Of a stretch of 59,799 nucleotides of DNA, positions 28,895 through 38,433 are shown piece by piece; within the stretch, counting starts at the first letter, position 1; each line of letters opens with the position of its first letter. The position numbers and the translations under genes were made by a program. The stretch covers positions 1-59,799 of the forward strand of contig JAOXSG010000310.1 of NCBI GenBank assembly GCA_025800105.1, given 5' to 3'. A model generated the notes under the pieces. It was not told where the DNA came from and made no database searches. It saw only the letters and a program-made list of their open reading frames with translations. Origin of the DNA: Cohaesibacter sp. Lineage in GTDB: Bacteria; Pseudomonadota; Alphaproteobacteria; Rhizobiales; Cohaesibacteraceae.

Positions 28895-30163
28895 ATGTCC
28901 GCTGAAGAGGCCAAACAGCCGTTCGCATTGTTTGAATGGATCATGGCATTCCGCTATTTGCGCTCTCGCAGGCGAGAAGCCTTCATTTCCATTATCTCAT
29001 GGTTATCCTTTTTCGGAATCATGCTGGGAGTTGCAACCCTGATCATTGTCATGGCGGTGATGAACGGCTTTCGCTCTGAATTGCTGGACAAGATTTTGGG
29101 TATCAATGGCCATATGGTCATTCAACCTGTTGATTCTGATCTCACAGACTTTGAGTCTGTCGCCAAGCGCATAGAAGGGGTGAATGGGGTAACCTATGTC
29201 ATTCCTTTCGTCGAAGGGCAGACCCTTGCTTCCGGCTCTGGCGGTGCGGTCGGAGCGCTGGTGCGCGGCATGAGCAAGGACAGTCTGGATAAGCTCAAAC
29301 TTGTCTCCAGCAATATTTTGCAAGGCAGTCTGGATCAATTTGATGAGGAAGAGGGCGTTGCCATCGGCTCCCGTCTGGCCCGCTCTCTTGGCGTGGTGGC
29401 CGGTGATCGCATCACGCTCATCTCTCCCAAAGGCGCGGTAACCCCAATGGGCGTAGCCCCGCGCATCAAGGCCTATCCGGTCAAGGCTGTGTTTGAAATT
29501 GGCATGTCGGAATATGACGGCACCTTTGTCTTCATGCCCTTGCAACATGCACAGGCCTATTTCAATCAGGATGGCAAGGTCTCGGCGATTGAGGTTTATG
29601 TGGAGGATCCTGATTTGGTTGGCGAAATGCGCCCGGCAGTGGAAGAAGCCTCAGGCCGTTCCATTTTCGTGACCGATTGGCGGTTTCGCAATGTCACATT
29701 CTTTTCCGCGCTCGAAGTTGAGAGAAATTTGATGTTCATCATTCTGACACTGATTATTCTGGTGGCGGCGCTGAACATCATTTCCGGTTTGATCATGCTG
29801 GTGAAAGACAAGGGCCATGATATTGCCATTTTGCGCACCATGGGGGCGACAAGAGCATCAATCATGCGGATTTTTGTCATTACCGGCGCTGCAATTGGCT
29901 TTGTCGGGACAATGGCGGGCTTTATTCTGGGCCTGATTGTGTGTCTCAATATTGAAAGCATTCGCCAGTTCGTCTCCTATATAACGCGGACGGAATTGTT
30001 CAGTCCCGAATTATATTTCCTCTCCAAATTACCGGCCGATATGGATGTGGGAGAGACGGTGAGCGTTCTGGTGATCGCGCTGGTTCTGTCCTTCCTTGCG
30101 ACCCTTTACCCGGCTTGGCGCGCAGCAACCCTCGATCCTGTGGAGGCGCTGCGTTATGAATGA
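28895..30163 (+). CDS. lolC: Lipoprotein-releasing ABC transporter permease LolC/E
   Basis: This inner-membrane subunit releases outer-membrane lipoproteins to the carrier LolA. The 422-residue protein has one N-terminal membrane helix ([26 protein letters not shown], partly shown), a large periplasmic domain with the [10 protein letters not shown] element, and three C-terminal helices (FtsX-like). Only one LolC/E permease gene is present beside lolD; many alphaproteobacteria have a single such subunit that forms a homodimer. GGAG precedes ATG 28895. The stop overlaps lolD by 8 bp. Confidence 0.95.
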   Translation: MSAEEAKQPFALFEWIMAFRYLRSRRREAFISIISWLSFFGIMLGVATLIIVMAVMNGFRSELLDKILGINGHMVIQPVDSDLTDFESVAKRIEGVNGVTYVIPFVEGQTLASGSGGAVGALVRGMSKDSLDKLKLVSSNILQGSLDQFDEEEGVAIGSRLARSLGVVAGDRITLISPKGAVTPMGVAPRIKAYPVKAVFEIGMSEYDGTFVFMPLQHAQAYFNQDGKVSAIEVYVEDPDLVGEMRPAVEEASGRSIFVTDWRFRNVTFFSALEVERNLMFIILTLIILVAALNIISGLIMLVKDKGHDIAILRTMGATRASIMRIFVITGAAIGFVGTMAGFILGLIVCLNIESIRQFVSYITRTELFSPELYFLSKLPADMDVGETVSVLVIALVLSFLATLYPAWRAATLDPVEALRYE

Positions 30164-30911
30164 TGTGCCGGTTGAAGAGTTCCAACCTGCTGCGGCTGGA
30201 CCATCTGGGATGGAAGAGCACGGCCTTGTTGCCAGCGACGAATTGCTGGTTCTGCGCGATGTGCAACGCCATTATGTGCAGGCGGACAATGAATTGCCCG
30301 TCTTGATTGGTGCAAACCTGACAGTCAAATCAGGCGAAATGGTTGCTTTGGTGGCGCCCTCTGGTGCGGGCAAATCAACCCTTTTGCATGTGGCGGGATT
30401 GCTGGAGCGCCCCAATGGCGGAGAGGTTTATATCGCAGGCAAGCCACAAAGCAGCGCAGCGGATCGCGATCGCACAATGACGCGCCGCGATGAGATTGGA
30501 TTTGTTTATCAATTCCATCATTTGCTGGCGGAATTTTCTGCTCTTGAAAATGTGGTTTTGCCGCAATTGATCCGAGGGGAAAACAAAGCGGAAGCCGAGA
30601 GCCGGGCGCTGGAATTGCTAAAATATATGCGCGTTGATCATCGTGCGCAGCATAGACCGGCGGAATTGTCCGGCGGCGAGCAACAAAGGGTGGCCATTGC
30701 GCGCGCCATGGCCAATGGGCCTCGCGTCTTGTTGGCGGATGAACCAACAGGCAATCTGGATCCCACGACATCTGACTATGTTTTCAAGGCGCTCAATTCT
30801 CTGGTCAAGCAATCAGGCATTGCCGCTTTGGTCGCGACGCACAATCTATTTCTTGCTGAACGTATGGATCGACAGATTACGCTTGTCGATGGCAAGGTGG
30901 TGGAAATCTGA
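30156..30911 (+). CDS. lolD: Lipoprotein-releasing ABC transporter ATPase LolD
   Basis: This ATPase drives lipoprotein release with the preceding permease. The 251-residue protein has Walker [10 protein letters not shown] (residues 67-75), signature LSGGEQQ (171-177), and Walker [13 protein letters not shown] (191-202). It has about 25 extra N-terminal residues compared with E. coli LolD. ATG 30156 overlaps the lolC end and has GGAGG upstream. A strong terminator follows. Confidence 0.96.
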   Translation: MNDVPVEEFQPAAAGPSGMEEHGLVASDELLVLRDVQRHYVQADNELPVLIGANLTVKSGEMVALVAPSGAGKSTLLHVAGLLERPNGGEVYIAGKPQSSAADRDRTMTRRDEIGFVYQFHHLLAEFSALENVVLPQLIRGENKAEAESRALELLKYMRVDHRAQHRPAELSGGEQQRVAIARAMANGPRVLLADEPTGNLDPTTSDYVFKALNSLVKQSGIAALVATHNLFLAERMDRQITLVDGKVVEI

Positions 30912-30936
30912 TCTGTTTCGCCTTAACTCTTGAATG

Positions 30937-30976
30937 AAAAGCCCTGTCATTTTGCATAATGACAGGGCTTTTTTGT
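30937..30976 (+). terminator. Intrinsic terminator after lolCD
   Basis: A perfect 15-bp stem, AAAAGCCCTGTCATT (30937-30951) with its complement (30958-30972), has a 6-nt loop and a T-rich tail. Confidence 0.92.
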
Positions 30977-31046
30977 TTTTATTTTGTTCTTATCTTGCTG
31001 TTTTTATTATGGTTTATTTCTTTGCGAAAATAGCGGCAAAAAAGGC

Positions 31047-31094
31047 TTGAAAAAAGAACAAAACATATACATAATAAGTTCAAATAAAGAACTT
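31047..31094 (+). promoter_or_regulatory. Promoter with inverted repeat at the start site
   Basis: TTGAAA (31047-31052) and CATAAT (31070-31075) are separated by 17 bp. Directly after the -10 lies a perfect inverted repeat, AAGTTC-N7-GAACTT (31076-31094), which would span the transcription start. It could be a repressor operator or form a hairpin at the RNA 5' end. It resembles but does not match the alphaproteobacterial LexA box, which is a direct repeat (GTTC-N7-GTTC). A 31-codon ORF starts 15 bp downstream. Confidence 0.55.
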
Positions 31095-31108
31095 TTAGAG
31101 GTGTAGCT

Positions 31109-31204
31109 ATGATTATTCGTGATGTTCTGGCCCTTGGTTCCCTAATAACATTTATGTCTATGCTCAGTCTTTGGACAGAAATTTTAACCCGTTTGTCCAG
31201 CTAG
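31109..31204 (+). CDS. Small 31-residue single-helix membrane peptide, function unknown
   Basis: A short ORF encodes 31 residues: MIIRDVLAL, then a hydrophobic stretch (about residues 5-24) and a polar end (TRLSS). It probably spans the inner membrane once. Support for a real gene comes from a ribosome binding site (AGAGG at 31097-31101, 7 bp from ATG), a good promoter immediately upstream, and isolation from other genes by the lolD terminator. There is no recognisable family. The stop codon falls at the first bases of a degenerate palindromic repeat. dnaE starts 189 bp downstream. Confidence 0.55.
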   Translation: MIIRDVLALGSLITFMSMLSLWTEILTRLSS

Positions 31205-31250
31205 AGCAGATGTTTCGAAAAGTGTGTGCGGTTTTCAGGTAAAATATGCT
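31202..31250. repeat. Degenerate palindromic intergenic element (rhizobial type)
   Basis: The stretch starts TAGAGCAGATGTTTCGAAAA and ends GGTTTTCAGGTAAAATATGC, an imperfect palindrome with GAAAAGTG and CGGTTTTC arms. It resembles the short dispersed palindromic elements common in Rhizobiales intergenic regions. I recognise the pattern from general knowledge; only one copy was noticed in the window. Confidence 0.4.
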
Positions 31251-31392
31251 TGCAAACAAAGGCTGGAATTTTGTGTGCGCTGATATGAATGTCTTTCACT
31301 TTGTATGAAAACAGGGGGCAATGAGGCGGCTGGACTTGGCGTTTTTATGCAGGGCTTTTAAACTGCATATTCGCTTAGGAAAGGGTGGCTTT

Positions 31393-34300
31393 ATGGCTGA
31401 GTTGAACGCAGATCTGAAATTCATTCACTTGCATGTGCACTCGGCCTATTCCCTGTTGGAGGGGGCCTTACCGGTAGGCAAGTTGATCAAGCAAGCAGTT
31501 AAAGCCAATATGCCCGCGGTCGCCATGACCGATACCCGCAATTTGTTTGGTGCGCTGGAATTTTCGCAAAAAGCGGTCGGGGAAGGTTTGCAGCCTATTC
31601 TTGGCTGTCAGGTGGATGTTGACTTTTGCGATGCAGCACAGGCTGACTCTGCAAATACAAAATTGCCATCCATGCTCTTTATCGGCATGAGCGATCAGGG
31701 ATGGTCCAATCTGGTGCGCTTGGTCAGCCGTTCTTTTCTCGCCTCTCACGATGATGCCGACCCCCATGTAACAATTGAAGATGTTCGGGACTATTCTGAA
31801 GGAGTGATCTGTCTGACTGGTGGCGGCAACGGGCCGATTGATGGGCCGCTTGTGCATCATCATACCAATATTGCCGCACAGCGATTGTCGCTTTTGAAAG
31901 AGATGTTTGGGGACCGTCTCTATGTGGAGCTGATGCGTCACGGCTTGCCAGATGAGCATATTGTAGAGCCACAATTGTTGGACTTGGCCTATGATATGGA
32001 CATCCCGCTTGTCGCGACCAATGATGTCTATTTTCCTGAACGAGAAGACTTTGAAGCCCATGATGCCTTGATCGCCATTGCCGAGGGCAAGGTGCTGGTC
32101 ATGGATGATCGGCGACGTTTGACACCAGAGCATTATTTCAAATCTCAGGATGAAATGGCCGAGCTTTTCTCTGATTTGCCAGAAGCATTGGAGAATAGCA
32201 TCGAGATTGCCCGGCGCTGCCATGCAAGGGCACGCACAATCAACCCCATTTTGCCGCGCTTTGCCGGGGCGGATGCAGACCCGCAAGAAGCCGAGCGTCA
32301 TGAGGCGGCAGAATTGCGCAGACAGGCGGAAGAGGGGTTAAGACACCGCATAGACATTCATGGCATAGCACCAGATATGGTGGAACAGGATTATTGGGAT
32401 CGATTGAAGTTTGAGCTCGATATCATCGAGAATATGAAATTCCCCGGCTATTTTCTCATCGTTGCCGACTTTATCAAATGGGCCAAAGACCAGAATATTC
32501 CGGTTGGGCCGGGCCGTGGTTCTGGTGCCGGGTCGCTGGTGGCTTATTCCCTGACCATTACAGATTTGGATCCCTTGCGCTTTGCTCTGCTGTTTGAGCG
32601 CTTTTTGAACCCTGAGCGCGTTTCTATGCCGGATTTCGATATTGATTTTTGTCAGGATCGCCGCGAAGAAGTCATCCTATATGTTCAGCAAAAATATGGC
32701 CGCGATAATGTTGGACAGATCATCACCTATGGAACCTTGCAAGCCCGCGCTGTACTGCGCGATGTTGGCCGCGTTTTGCAAATGCCATTTGGTCAGGTGG
32801 ATAAACTCTGCAAAATGGTGCCCATGAAAGGGGCGGTTTCTGTTTCCCTGCCAGAAGCGCTGGAGCAAGAGCCGCGTTTGACGGATGCGCGCAAAGAAGA
32901 GGAAATTGTCGATCGCCTCATCAATATGTCCTTGAAGCTGGAAGGGCTATATCGCCACGCTTCAACCCATGCTGCCGGTATTGTGATTGGGGATCGCTCC
33001 CTCGACAAGCTCGTTCCCATGTATCGCGATCCACGCTCCGATATGCCGGTGACCCAATATAATATGAAATGGGTTGAGCAGGCAGGATTGGTGAAATTCG
33101 ACTTTTTGGGTCTGAAAACCCTGACCGTGCTGGATACAGCGGTTCGCTTTGTCAAACAGCGTGATATCGATATCAATCTTGCTGAAATCCCGATTGACGA
33201 CAAGCCCTCTTATGAGATTTTGGCCAAAGGCGAGACGGTAGGGGTCTTCCAGTTGGAATCCATGGGGATGCGCAAGGCGCTTCTGGATATGAAGCCCGAT
33301 CAGTTTGAGGATATCATCGCGATTGTGGCCCTCTATCGTCCGGGGCCAATGGCCAATATCCCGGTTTATTGCGCCCGAAAGCGTGGGGACGAAAAATCCG
33401 ACTATATGCATGATTTGCTGGAGCCGGTTTTGAAAGAAACCTACGGCATTATCATCTATCAGGAACAGGTGATGCAGATTGCCCAGATCCTGTCTGGTTA
33501 TTCGCTGGGCGAAGCGGATATGCTACGTCGTGCCATGGGTAAAAAAATCCGCGAGGAGATGGAAAAACAAAGGGTGCGCTTTTGTGATGGGGCAGAAGAG
33601 CGGGGCGTGAGCCGGGAACAGGCCTCAGAAATTTATGACCTTGTGGCCAAATTTGCCGATTATGGATTTAACAAATCCCACGCGGCAGCCTATGCGCTTG
33701 TGGCTTATCAGACGGCTTATATGAAAGCCAATTATCCGGTGGAATTTCTGGCCGCGATTATGACGCTGGATATGAACAATACGGATAAATTGTCAGAATT
33801 TCGTCGCGATGCCATCCGTCTGGGGATTGAGGTGCGCCCACCATCCATCAATGAATCCGGCGTCGAATTTGTGGTCAAGGATGGGGCCATCATTTATTCC
33901 ATGGCGGCTATCAAAGGTGTTGGGCAACCGGCTGCCGAGCATGTTATGGAGGTACGTGGCGATAAGCCTTTCAAGGATTTAGCTGATTTTGCCAAGCGGA
34001 TCAGCCCGCGTGTCCTGAATAAGCGCACCATCGAAAATCTGGCGGCGGCTGGTACATTCGATTGCCTCAACCCTAACCGGGCGCAGGTGGTGGCCTCCAT
34101 TGATGTGATTATGGGCGAAGCCTCGCGCGCCAGTCAAAACGCGTCTTCAGGGCAGGGCGATATTTTCGGCACCGCCGATATTGAAGTTGCCCCTCTGATT
34201 CTCCCCGATATGCGCCCCTGGACCAATGAGGAGAAATTGCAGCGCGAATATAGCGCCGTTGGCTTTTATCTGTCAGCGCACCCACTAGATGATTATATCT

Positions 34301-34845
34301 CCGTTCTGGAAGAGAAGCGCATTCAGCTTTGGCAACCATTTGAAAATGCGGTCAAGCAAGGGGCCAGCGCAGGCCGCTTGGCGGGCACCATCACAGGCCG
34401 TCAAGAGCGCAAGACCAAAACGGGCAATCGCATGGGGATTATCAATATCTCAGATCCAACTGGTCAATATGAGGCGGTTTTATTCTCTGAAGCGTTGCAT
34501 CGTTTCAGGGATATGCTGGAGCCGGGAAAAACCGTTATTTTGGAAGTGGGCGCCGATGAAAGACCGGAAGGCGTTTCTGTGCGCATCAACAATGTAAGGC
34601 CGCTTGATGGCGGGGGCTTGCAAAAGAATATGCGCGTTTTTGTGCGCGACGCACAACCTCTCGCATCCTTGCGCAAGCAATTGGATGAGCGGGGCGATGG
34701 GGATGTTTCAGTCATCGTGATGATTGATGAAGGAGAATGCGAAGTGGAAATGCGCCTCAAAGGCACCTTCTATGTCTCTAATGAAGTGGGACGTGCTTTG
34801 AAAGCCATTCCCGGTATTGTCGATGTTCAGGTGGGGAGTTTTTAG
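31393..34845 (+). CDS. dnaE: DNA polymerase III subunit alpha
   Basis: This is the replicative polymerase catalytic subunit. The 1150-residue protein has an N-terminal PHP domain (HLHVHSAYSLLEGA, residues 12-25), the polymerase core with PGRGSGAGSLVAYS and the catalytic aspartates in MPDFDIDF (about residue 415) and VKFDFLGLKTL, then tandem helix-hairpin-helix and OB-fold domains (AGTITGRQERKTKTGNRMG) and a C-terminal tail. ATG 31393 is preferred over an ATG at 31321 because AGGAAAGGGTGG lies just upstream and the family starts here. The upstream peptide promoter may also transcribe dnaE. Confidence 0.97.
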   Translation: MAELNADLKFIHLHVHSAYSLLEGALPVGKLIKQAVKANMPAVAMTDTRNLFGALEFSQKAVGEGLQPILGCQVDVDFCDAAQADSANTKLPSMLFIGMSDQGWSNLVRLVSRSFLASHDDADPHVTIEDVRDYSEGVICLTGGGNGPIDGPLVHHHTNIAAQRLSLLKEMFGDRLYVELMRHGLPDEHIVEPQLLDLAYDMDIPLVATNDVYFPEREDFEAHDALIAIAEGKVLVMDDRRRLTPEHYFKSQDEMAELFSDLPEALENSIEIARRCHARARTINPILPRFAGADADPQEAERHEAAELRRQAEEGLRHRIDIHGIAPDMVEQDYWDRLKFELDIIENMKFPGYFLIVADFIKWAKDQNIPVGPGRGSGAGSLVAYSLTITDLDPLRFALLFERFLNPERVSMPDFDIDFCQDRREEVILYVQQKYGRDNVGQIITYGTLQARAVLRDVGRVLQMPFGQVDKLCKMVPMKGAVSVSLPEALEQEPRLTDARKEEEIVDRLINMSLKLEGLYRHASTHAAGIVIGDRSLDKLVPMYRDPRSDMPVTQYNMKWVEQAGLVKFDFLGLKTLTVLDTAVRFVKQRDIDINLAEIPIDDKPSYEILAKGETVGVFQLESMGMRKALLDMKPDQFEDIIAIVALYRPGPMANIPVYCARKRGDEKSDYMHDLLEPVLKETYGIIIYQEQVMQIAQILSGYSLGEADMLRRAMGKKIREEMEKQRVRFCDGAEERGVSREQASEIYDLVAKFADYGFNKSHAAAYALVAYQTAYMKANYPVEFLAAIMTLDMNNTDKLSEFRRDAIRLGIEVRPPSINESGVEFVVKDGAIIYSMAAIKGVGQPAAEHVMEVRGDKPFKDLADFAKRISPRVLNKRTIENLAAAGTFDCLNPNRAQVVASIDVIMGEASRASQNASSGQGDIFGTADIEVAPLILPDMRPWTNEEKLQREYSAVGFYLSAHPLDDYISVLEEKRIQLWQPFENAVKQGASAGRLAGTITGRQERKTKTGNRMGIINISDPTGQYEAVLFSEALHRFRDMLEPGKTVILEVGADERPEGVSVRINNVRPLDGGGLQKNMRVFVRDAQPLASLRKQLDERGDGDVSVIVMIDEGECEVEMRLKGTFYVSNEVGRALKAIPGIVDVQVGSF

Positions 34846-34926
34846 GATTCTCTCTGATTTTCTGTGTGAATGTCGAGCAAACCGGTGAGCAAGGCTCTTG
34901 TTGTTTGTTCGCTGTTCCATTCGGGC

Positions 34927-35068
34927 TTGCATTGCGATGGAAAGCTGGTATAAAGCGCCTCGAATCCACATGCGGGATCGGGTAGTTGCTGGAGAAATGG
35001 CCTCTATCCATCCGGTGCCCAATTTGGCCACTTCCCGCAGAGGTTAAACCGGTAAAAGGATAAAAGAC
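34927..35068 (+). promoter_or_regulatory. rpsB promoter and structured mRNA leader
   Basis: TTGCAT (34927-34932) and TATAAA (34949-34954) are 16 bp apart, so transcription should start near 34961. The roughly 108-nt leader contains nested inverted repeats: TGCGGGA (34971-34977) with TCCCGCA (35033-35039), enclosing TGGCC (34998-35002) with GGCCA (35026-35030). A leader of this kind could let ribosomal protein S2 repress its own mRNA, as is known for rpsB in gammaproteobacteria; here it is inference from structure and place. The ribosome binding site AAAGGA is at 35055-35060. Confidence 0.5.
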
Positions 35069-35869
35069 ATGGCTCTTCCTGAAGTTTCCATGCGTTCCCT
35101 GCTTGAAGCAGGTGTGCATTTTGGTCACCAGACCCACCGTTGGAACCCGAAAATGGGTAAATATATCTTCGGTGCTCGCAACAACATTCATATCATTGAT
35201 CTGTCCCAGACTGTTCCTTTGATGAACGAAGCGCTGAAAGCTGTCTCTGATACGGTTGCTCGTGGTGGCCGCGTTCTGATCGTTGGTACCAAGCGTCAGG
35301 CGTCTGCTCCTGTTGCGGAAGCTGCAAAATCTTGTGCGCAATATTATGTGAATTCCCGCTGGTTGGGCGGTATGCTCACCAACTGGAAAACCATCACACA
35401 GTCCATCCAGCGTCTGCGTAAACTGGACGAAATTCTTGAAAATGAAGGCAAAGGTTTCACCAAAAAAGAAACCCTGACCCTGACCCGTGAGCGTGATAAG
35501 CTTGAGCGTGCTCTTGGTGGTATCAAGGATATGGGCGGTGTGCCTGATCTGATTTTTGTCATCGATACCAACAAAGAAACCATCGCGATCAATGAAGCGC
35601 GCCGCCTGAACATTCCTGTGGCTGCGATTGTTGATACCAACAGTGACCCGGATGGTATTGATTTCCCTGTTCCTGGCAACGACGATGCGTCTCGCGCTCT
35701 GTCTCTCTATTGCGATCTGATCGTTGGCGCTGCCATCGATGGCATCTCTCGCGCAGAGGGTGATGCTGGTGTTGATCTTGGCGAATCTGAAGAAGGTTTG
35801 CTGGAGCCTGCACTGGATGATGCCGGTGAAGGCGAAGAAGCTGCTGCTGAAGAAGCTTCTGCTGAATAA
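35069..35869 (+). CDS. rpsB: 30S ribosomal protein S2
   Basis: This small-subunit ribosomal protein binds near the head-body junction. The 266-residue protein starts with [20 protein letters not shown] and has the signatures [21 protein letters not shown] (partly shown) and [15 protein letters not shown]. It has a C-terminal acidic tail of about 30 residues, ending in runs of Glu and Ala, that E. coli S2 lacks. It is first in an rpsB-tsf operon with a structured leader. Confidence 0.97.
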   Translation: MALPEVSMRSLLEAGVHFGHQTHRWNPKMGKYIFGARNNIHIIDLSQTVPLMNEALKAVSDTVARGGRVLIVGTKRQASAPVAEAAKSCAQYYVNSRWLGGMLTNWKTITQSIQRLRKLDEILENEGKGFTKKETLTLTRERDKLERALGGIKDMGGVPDLIFVIDTNKETIAINEARRLNIPVAAIVDTNSDPDGIDFPVPGNDDASRALSLYCDLIVGAAIDGISRAEGDAGVDLGESEEGLLEPALDDAGEGEEAAAEEASAE

Positions 35870-35966
35870 GACAAAGAAGGGTGAAATTTCGCCCTGTTAT
35901 GACAATGGCCGCCCTGCAATTGTGTCGGGCGGCTTCTGGCTTGTTTGAAAAGGACGTGAGGCTGCA

Positions 35967-36890
35967 ATGGCGATTACAGCATCAATGGTAAAAGAACTGC
36001 GTGAAACTTCTGGCGCAGGTATGATGGACTGCAAGAAGGCTCTTGCTGAAAATGATGGCAACATGGAAGCGGCAATCGATTGGTTGCGCACCAAAGGTCT
36101 GTCCAAGGCTGCTAAAAAGTCTGACCGCGTTGCTGCTGAAGGTCTGATTGCTCTGTCTGGCGCTGGTAACAAAGCGGCCATGGTAGAAGTCAATGCAGAA
36201 ACCGACTTCGTTTCCCGTAACGAACAATTCCAGGATCTGGCACGCAACATTGCTGGCGTTGCTATTTCTGCCGGTTCTGAAGTCGATGCTATTCTGGCTG
36301 CTGACTATCCTGGCGGTTCATCTGTTGCAGAGACCATCACCAATGCTGTTGCAACCATCGGCGAGAATATGAATTTGCGTCGTGGTGTTGTGCTGAGCGT
36401 AGAAAAAGGGGCTGTTGCCTCTTACGTTCATAACGCAACTGCTGCTGGTCTTGGCCGTCTTGGTGTTCTGGTTGCTCTGGAATCTGAAGGCGATGCCGCA
36501 GCGCTTGATGCATTGGGCAAACAAATTGCCATGCATGTTGCAGCAACCAACCCACTGGCAGCAACTGTTGACGAGATTGATGCAGCGACCGTTGAGCGCG
36601 AAAAAGCTGTTTTCTCCGAGCAAGCACGCGAATCTGGCAAGCCTGACAACATCATCGAAAAGATGGTTGAAGGTCGTTTGCGCAAATTCTACGAAGAAGT
36701 TGTGCTTCTGAAACAGACTTTTGTGATCGATGGTGAAAATACCGTTGAGCAGGCCATCAAAAATGCTGAAGGCTCTGTTGGCGCACCAATCAAACGTGTT
36801 AGTTTTGCCCGCTTTGCGCTGGGTGAAGGTATCGAGAAAAAAGAAGAAGATTTTGCAGCTGAAGTTGCAGCTGCCAGTGGTCAGGCTTAA
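35967..36890 (+). CDS. tsf: Elongation factor Ts
   Basis: EF-Ts exchanges GDP for GTP on EF-Tu. The 307-residue protein has the N-terminal UBA-like module ([19 protein letters not shown]), the [10 protein letters not shown] motif that contacts EF-Tu, and two core domains. AAGGACGTGAGG precedes ATG 35967. It is 97 bp downstream of rpsB, the universal pairing. Confidence 0.97.
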   Translation: MAITASMVKELRETSGAGMMDCKKALAENDGNMEAAIDWLRTKGLSKAAKKSDRVAAEGLIALSGAGNKAAMVEVNAETDFVSRNEQFQDLARNIAGVAISAGSEVDAILAADYPGGSSVAETITNAVATIGENMNLRRGVVLSVEKGAVASYVHNATAAGLGRLGVLVALESEGDAAALDALGKQIAMHVAATNPLAATVDEIDAATVEREKAVFSEQARESGKPDNIIEKMVEGRLRKFYEEVVLLKQTFVIDGENTVEQAIKNAEGSVGAPIKRVSFARFALGEGIEKKEEDFAAEVAAASGQA

Positions 36891-36902
36891 GGCTTGTCTG
36901 CT

Positions 36903-36971
36903 CACCCCTTTGATATGGGGTTGAAATCTTGAAAAAACCAAGGGCGTTGGGGATGACGAACCGACGCCCTT
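36903..36971 (+). terminator. Two hairpins after tsf
   Basis: A small stem, ACCCC/GGGGT (about 36904-36921), is followed by AAGGGCGTTGG (36940-36950) pairing with CCGACGCCCTT (36961-36971). Neither has a proper T run, so this may only reduce transcription into pyrH or protect the tsf mRNA end. Confidence 0.45.
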
Positions 36972-37032
36972 CGTGTATGCAAGAGCAACTCTTCATCCTT
37001 TAGGCATTCTCAAGATCGGCAAGGATTGCGAA

Positions 37033-37749
37033 ATGGGGCAACTGAAATATAAGCGTGTTCTGGTTAAGGTTTCCGGCGAGGCCCTGATGGGCAATCAGGA
37101 CTTTGGCATTGATCAGACGGTGGTTAATCGGGTTGCTGGCGAACTTCGCGATGCACGGGCCATGGGTGCAGAAATTTGCGTCGTGATTGGCGGCGGCAAT
37201 ATTTTTCGCGGTGTTTCTGTTGCGGCCAAAGGCGGCGACCGGGTGCGTGGCGATCATATGGGCATGTTGGCAACCGTGATGAATTGCCTTGCCATGACCA
37301 ACGCGCTGGAAGAATTGGGCGTACCGGCTGTGCCCATGTCTGCCATTGCTATGGATGAAATTTGCGAGAGCTTTACCCAGCGCGGCGCAAAGGCTCATCT
37401 GGCCGAAGGCCGCGTGGTCCTGTTTGCCGCAGGCACGGGAAATCCATATTTTACAACAGATTCCGGGGCCGCTTTGCGGGCTGCTGAAATGGGCTGTGAT
37501 GCTCTTTTAAAAGGCACACAGGTTGATGGAGTCTATTCCGCCGATCCGAAAAAAGATCCTGATGCCGTGCGTTTTGAGCAGATTTCTCATACAGAAGTTC
37601 TGGCAAAAGGCCTTAAGGTTATGGATGCGGCAGCGATTGCTCTTGCTCAGGAAGGCAATATTCCGATAATTGTATTCTCAATTCACGAATCTGACGCACT
37701 TGTCGATGTGCTGCAAGGCAATGGCCGTGCGACCATTGTGTCGGATTAA
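37033..37749 (+). CDS. pyrH: UMP kinase
   Basis: This hexameric amino-acid-kinase-fold enzyme phosphorylates UMP to UDP. The 238-residue protein has KVSGEALMG near the start, VIGGGNIFRG (phosphate binding) at about residues 56-65, and GTGNPYFTTDSGAALRA for UMP binding. ATG 37033 fits the family start (MGQLKYKRVLVKVSGE); the in-frame ATG at 36973 lies beside the hairpin after tsf and is less likely. Confidence 0.96.
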   Translation: MGQLKYKRVLVKVSGEALMGNQDFGIDQTVVNRVAGELRDARAMGAEICVVIGGGNIFRGVSVAAKGGDRVRGDHMGMLATVMNCLAMTNALEELGVPAVPMSAIAMDEICESFTQRGAKAHLAEGRVVLFAAGTGNPYFTTDSGAALRAAEMGCDALLKGTQVDGVYSADPKKDPDAVRFEQISHTEVLAKGLKVMDAAAIALAQEGNIPIIVFSIHESDALVDVLQGNGRATIVSD

Positions 37750-37799
37750 GGCGGGGTTTCAGACCTGCAACATATTGAAAAATCAGAAAGAGGCTTACC

Positions 37800-38360
37800 A
37801 TGTCTGCCGAAGAATTGGACCTTGATGATCTGCAACGCCGTATGAACGGTGCGCTGTCTGTGTTGAAAACCGAGTTGTCCGGCCTGAGAACTGGACGGGC
37901 CTCTATTGCCTTGGTTGAGCCAATCACGGTGGAAGCTTATGGTCAGTCTATGCCGCTCAATCAGGTCGGCACCGTATCTGTTCCAGAGCCGCGGATGCTC
38001 TCCATTCAGGTTTGGGACAAGGGCATGGTCAGCGCGGTTGAAAAATCCATTCGCGAATCCAATCTTGGCATCAATCCGGTTGTTGATGGACAATTGTTGC
38101 GTTTGCCTATTCCTGAAATGAATCAGGAGCGTCGTCAAGAAATGGTCAAGGTTGCCCATTCTTATGCAGAAGGCGCCAAGGTGGCTATTCGTCATGTGCG
38201 CCGTGATGGCATGGATATGTGCAAAAAGGCCGAAAAAGACGGCATGAGCGAAGATGAAGCACGCATCTATCATGATGAAATCCAGGAGCTGACCGATAAG
38301 GCGGTGAAGGATGTTGATGAGATGCTGGCAGCAAAAGAGCAGGATATTATGCAGGTCTAA
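37800..38360 (+). CDS. frr: Ribosome recycling factor
   Basis: RRF splits post-termination ribosomes together with EF-G. The 186-residue protein has the family length and the motifs LRTGRAS, VPEPRMLSIQVWD and a long three-helix bundle. AAAGAGG precedes the ATG. It is 50 bp after pyrH and ends with an intrinsic terminator. Confidence 0.97.
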   Translation: MSAEELDLDDLQRRMNGALSVLKTELSGLRTGRASIALVEPITVEAYGQSMPLNQVGTVSVPEPRMLSIQVWDKGMVSAVEKSIRESNLGINPVVDGQLLRLPIPEMNQERRQEMVKVAHSYAEGAKVAIRHVRRDGMDMCKKAEKDGMSEDEARIYHDEIQELTDKAVKDVDEMLAAKEQDIMQV

Positions 38361-38369
38361 TCCTGTACC

Positions 38370-38397
38370 AGCGGGTGTTCTGGCACCCGCTTTTCTT
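38370..38397 (+). terminator. Intrinsic terminator after frr
   Basis: AGCGGGTG (38370-38377) pairs with CACCCGCT (38384-38391), followed by TTTTCTT. It probably separates pyrH-frr from the uppS-cdsA unit, at least partly. Confidence 0.75.
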
Positions 38398-38433
38398 GTT
38401 TCATGCGATGGAATGCGAGGGGTTTTCCTATAG

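Noticed and set aside
31076-31094. LexA box upstream of the small ORF and dnaE
   Set aside because: The element is GTTC-N7-GAAC, an inverted repeat, whereas the alphaproteobacterial LexA box is the direct repeat GTTC-N7-GTTC found at lexA in this window.
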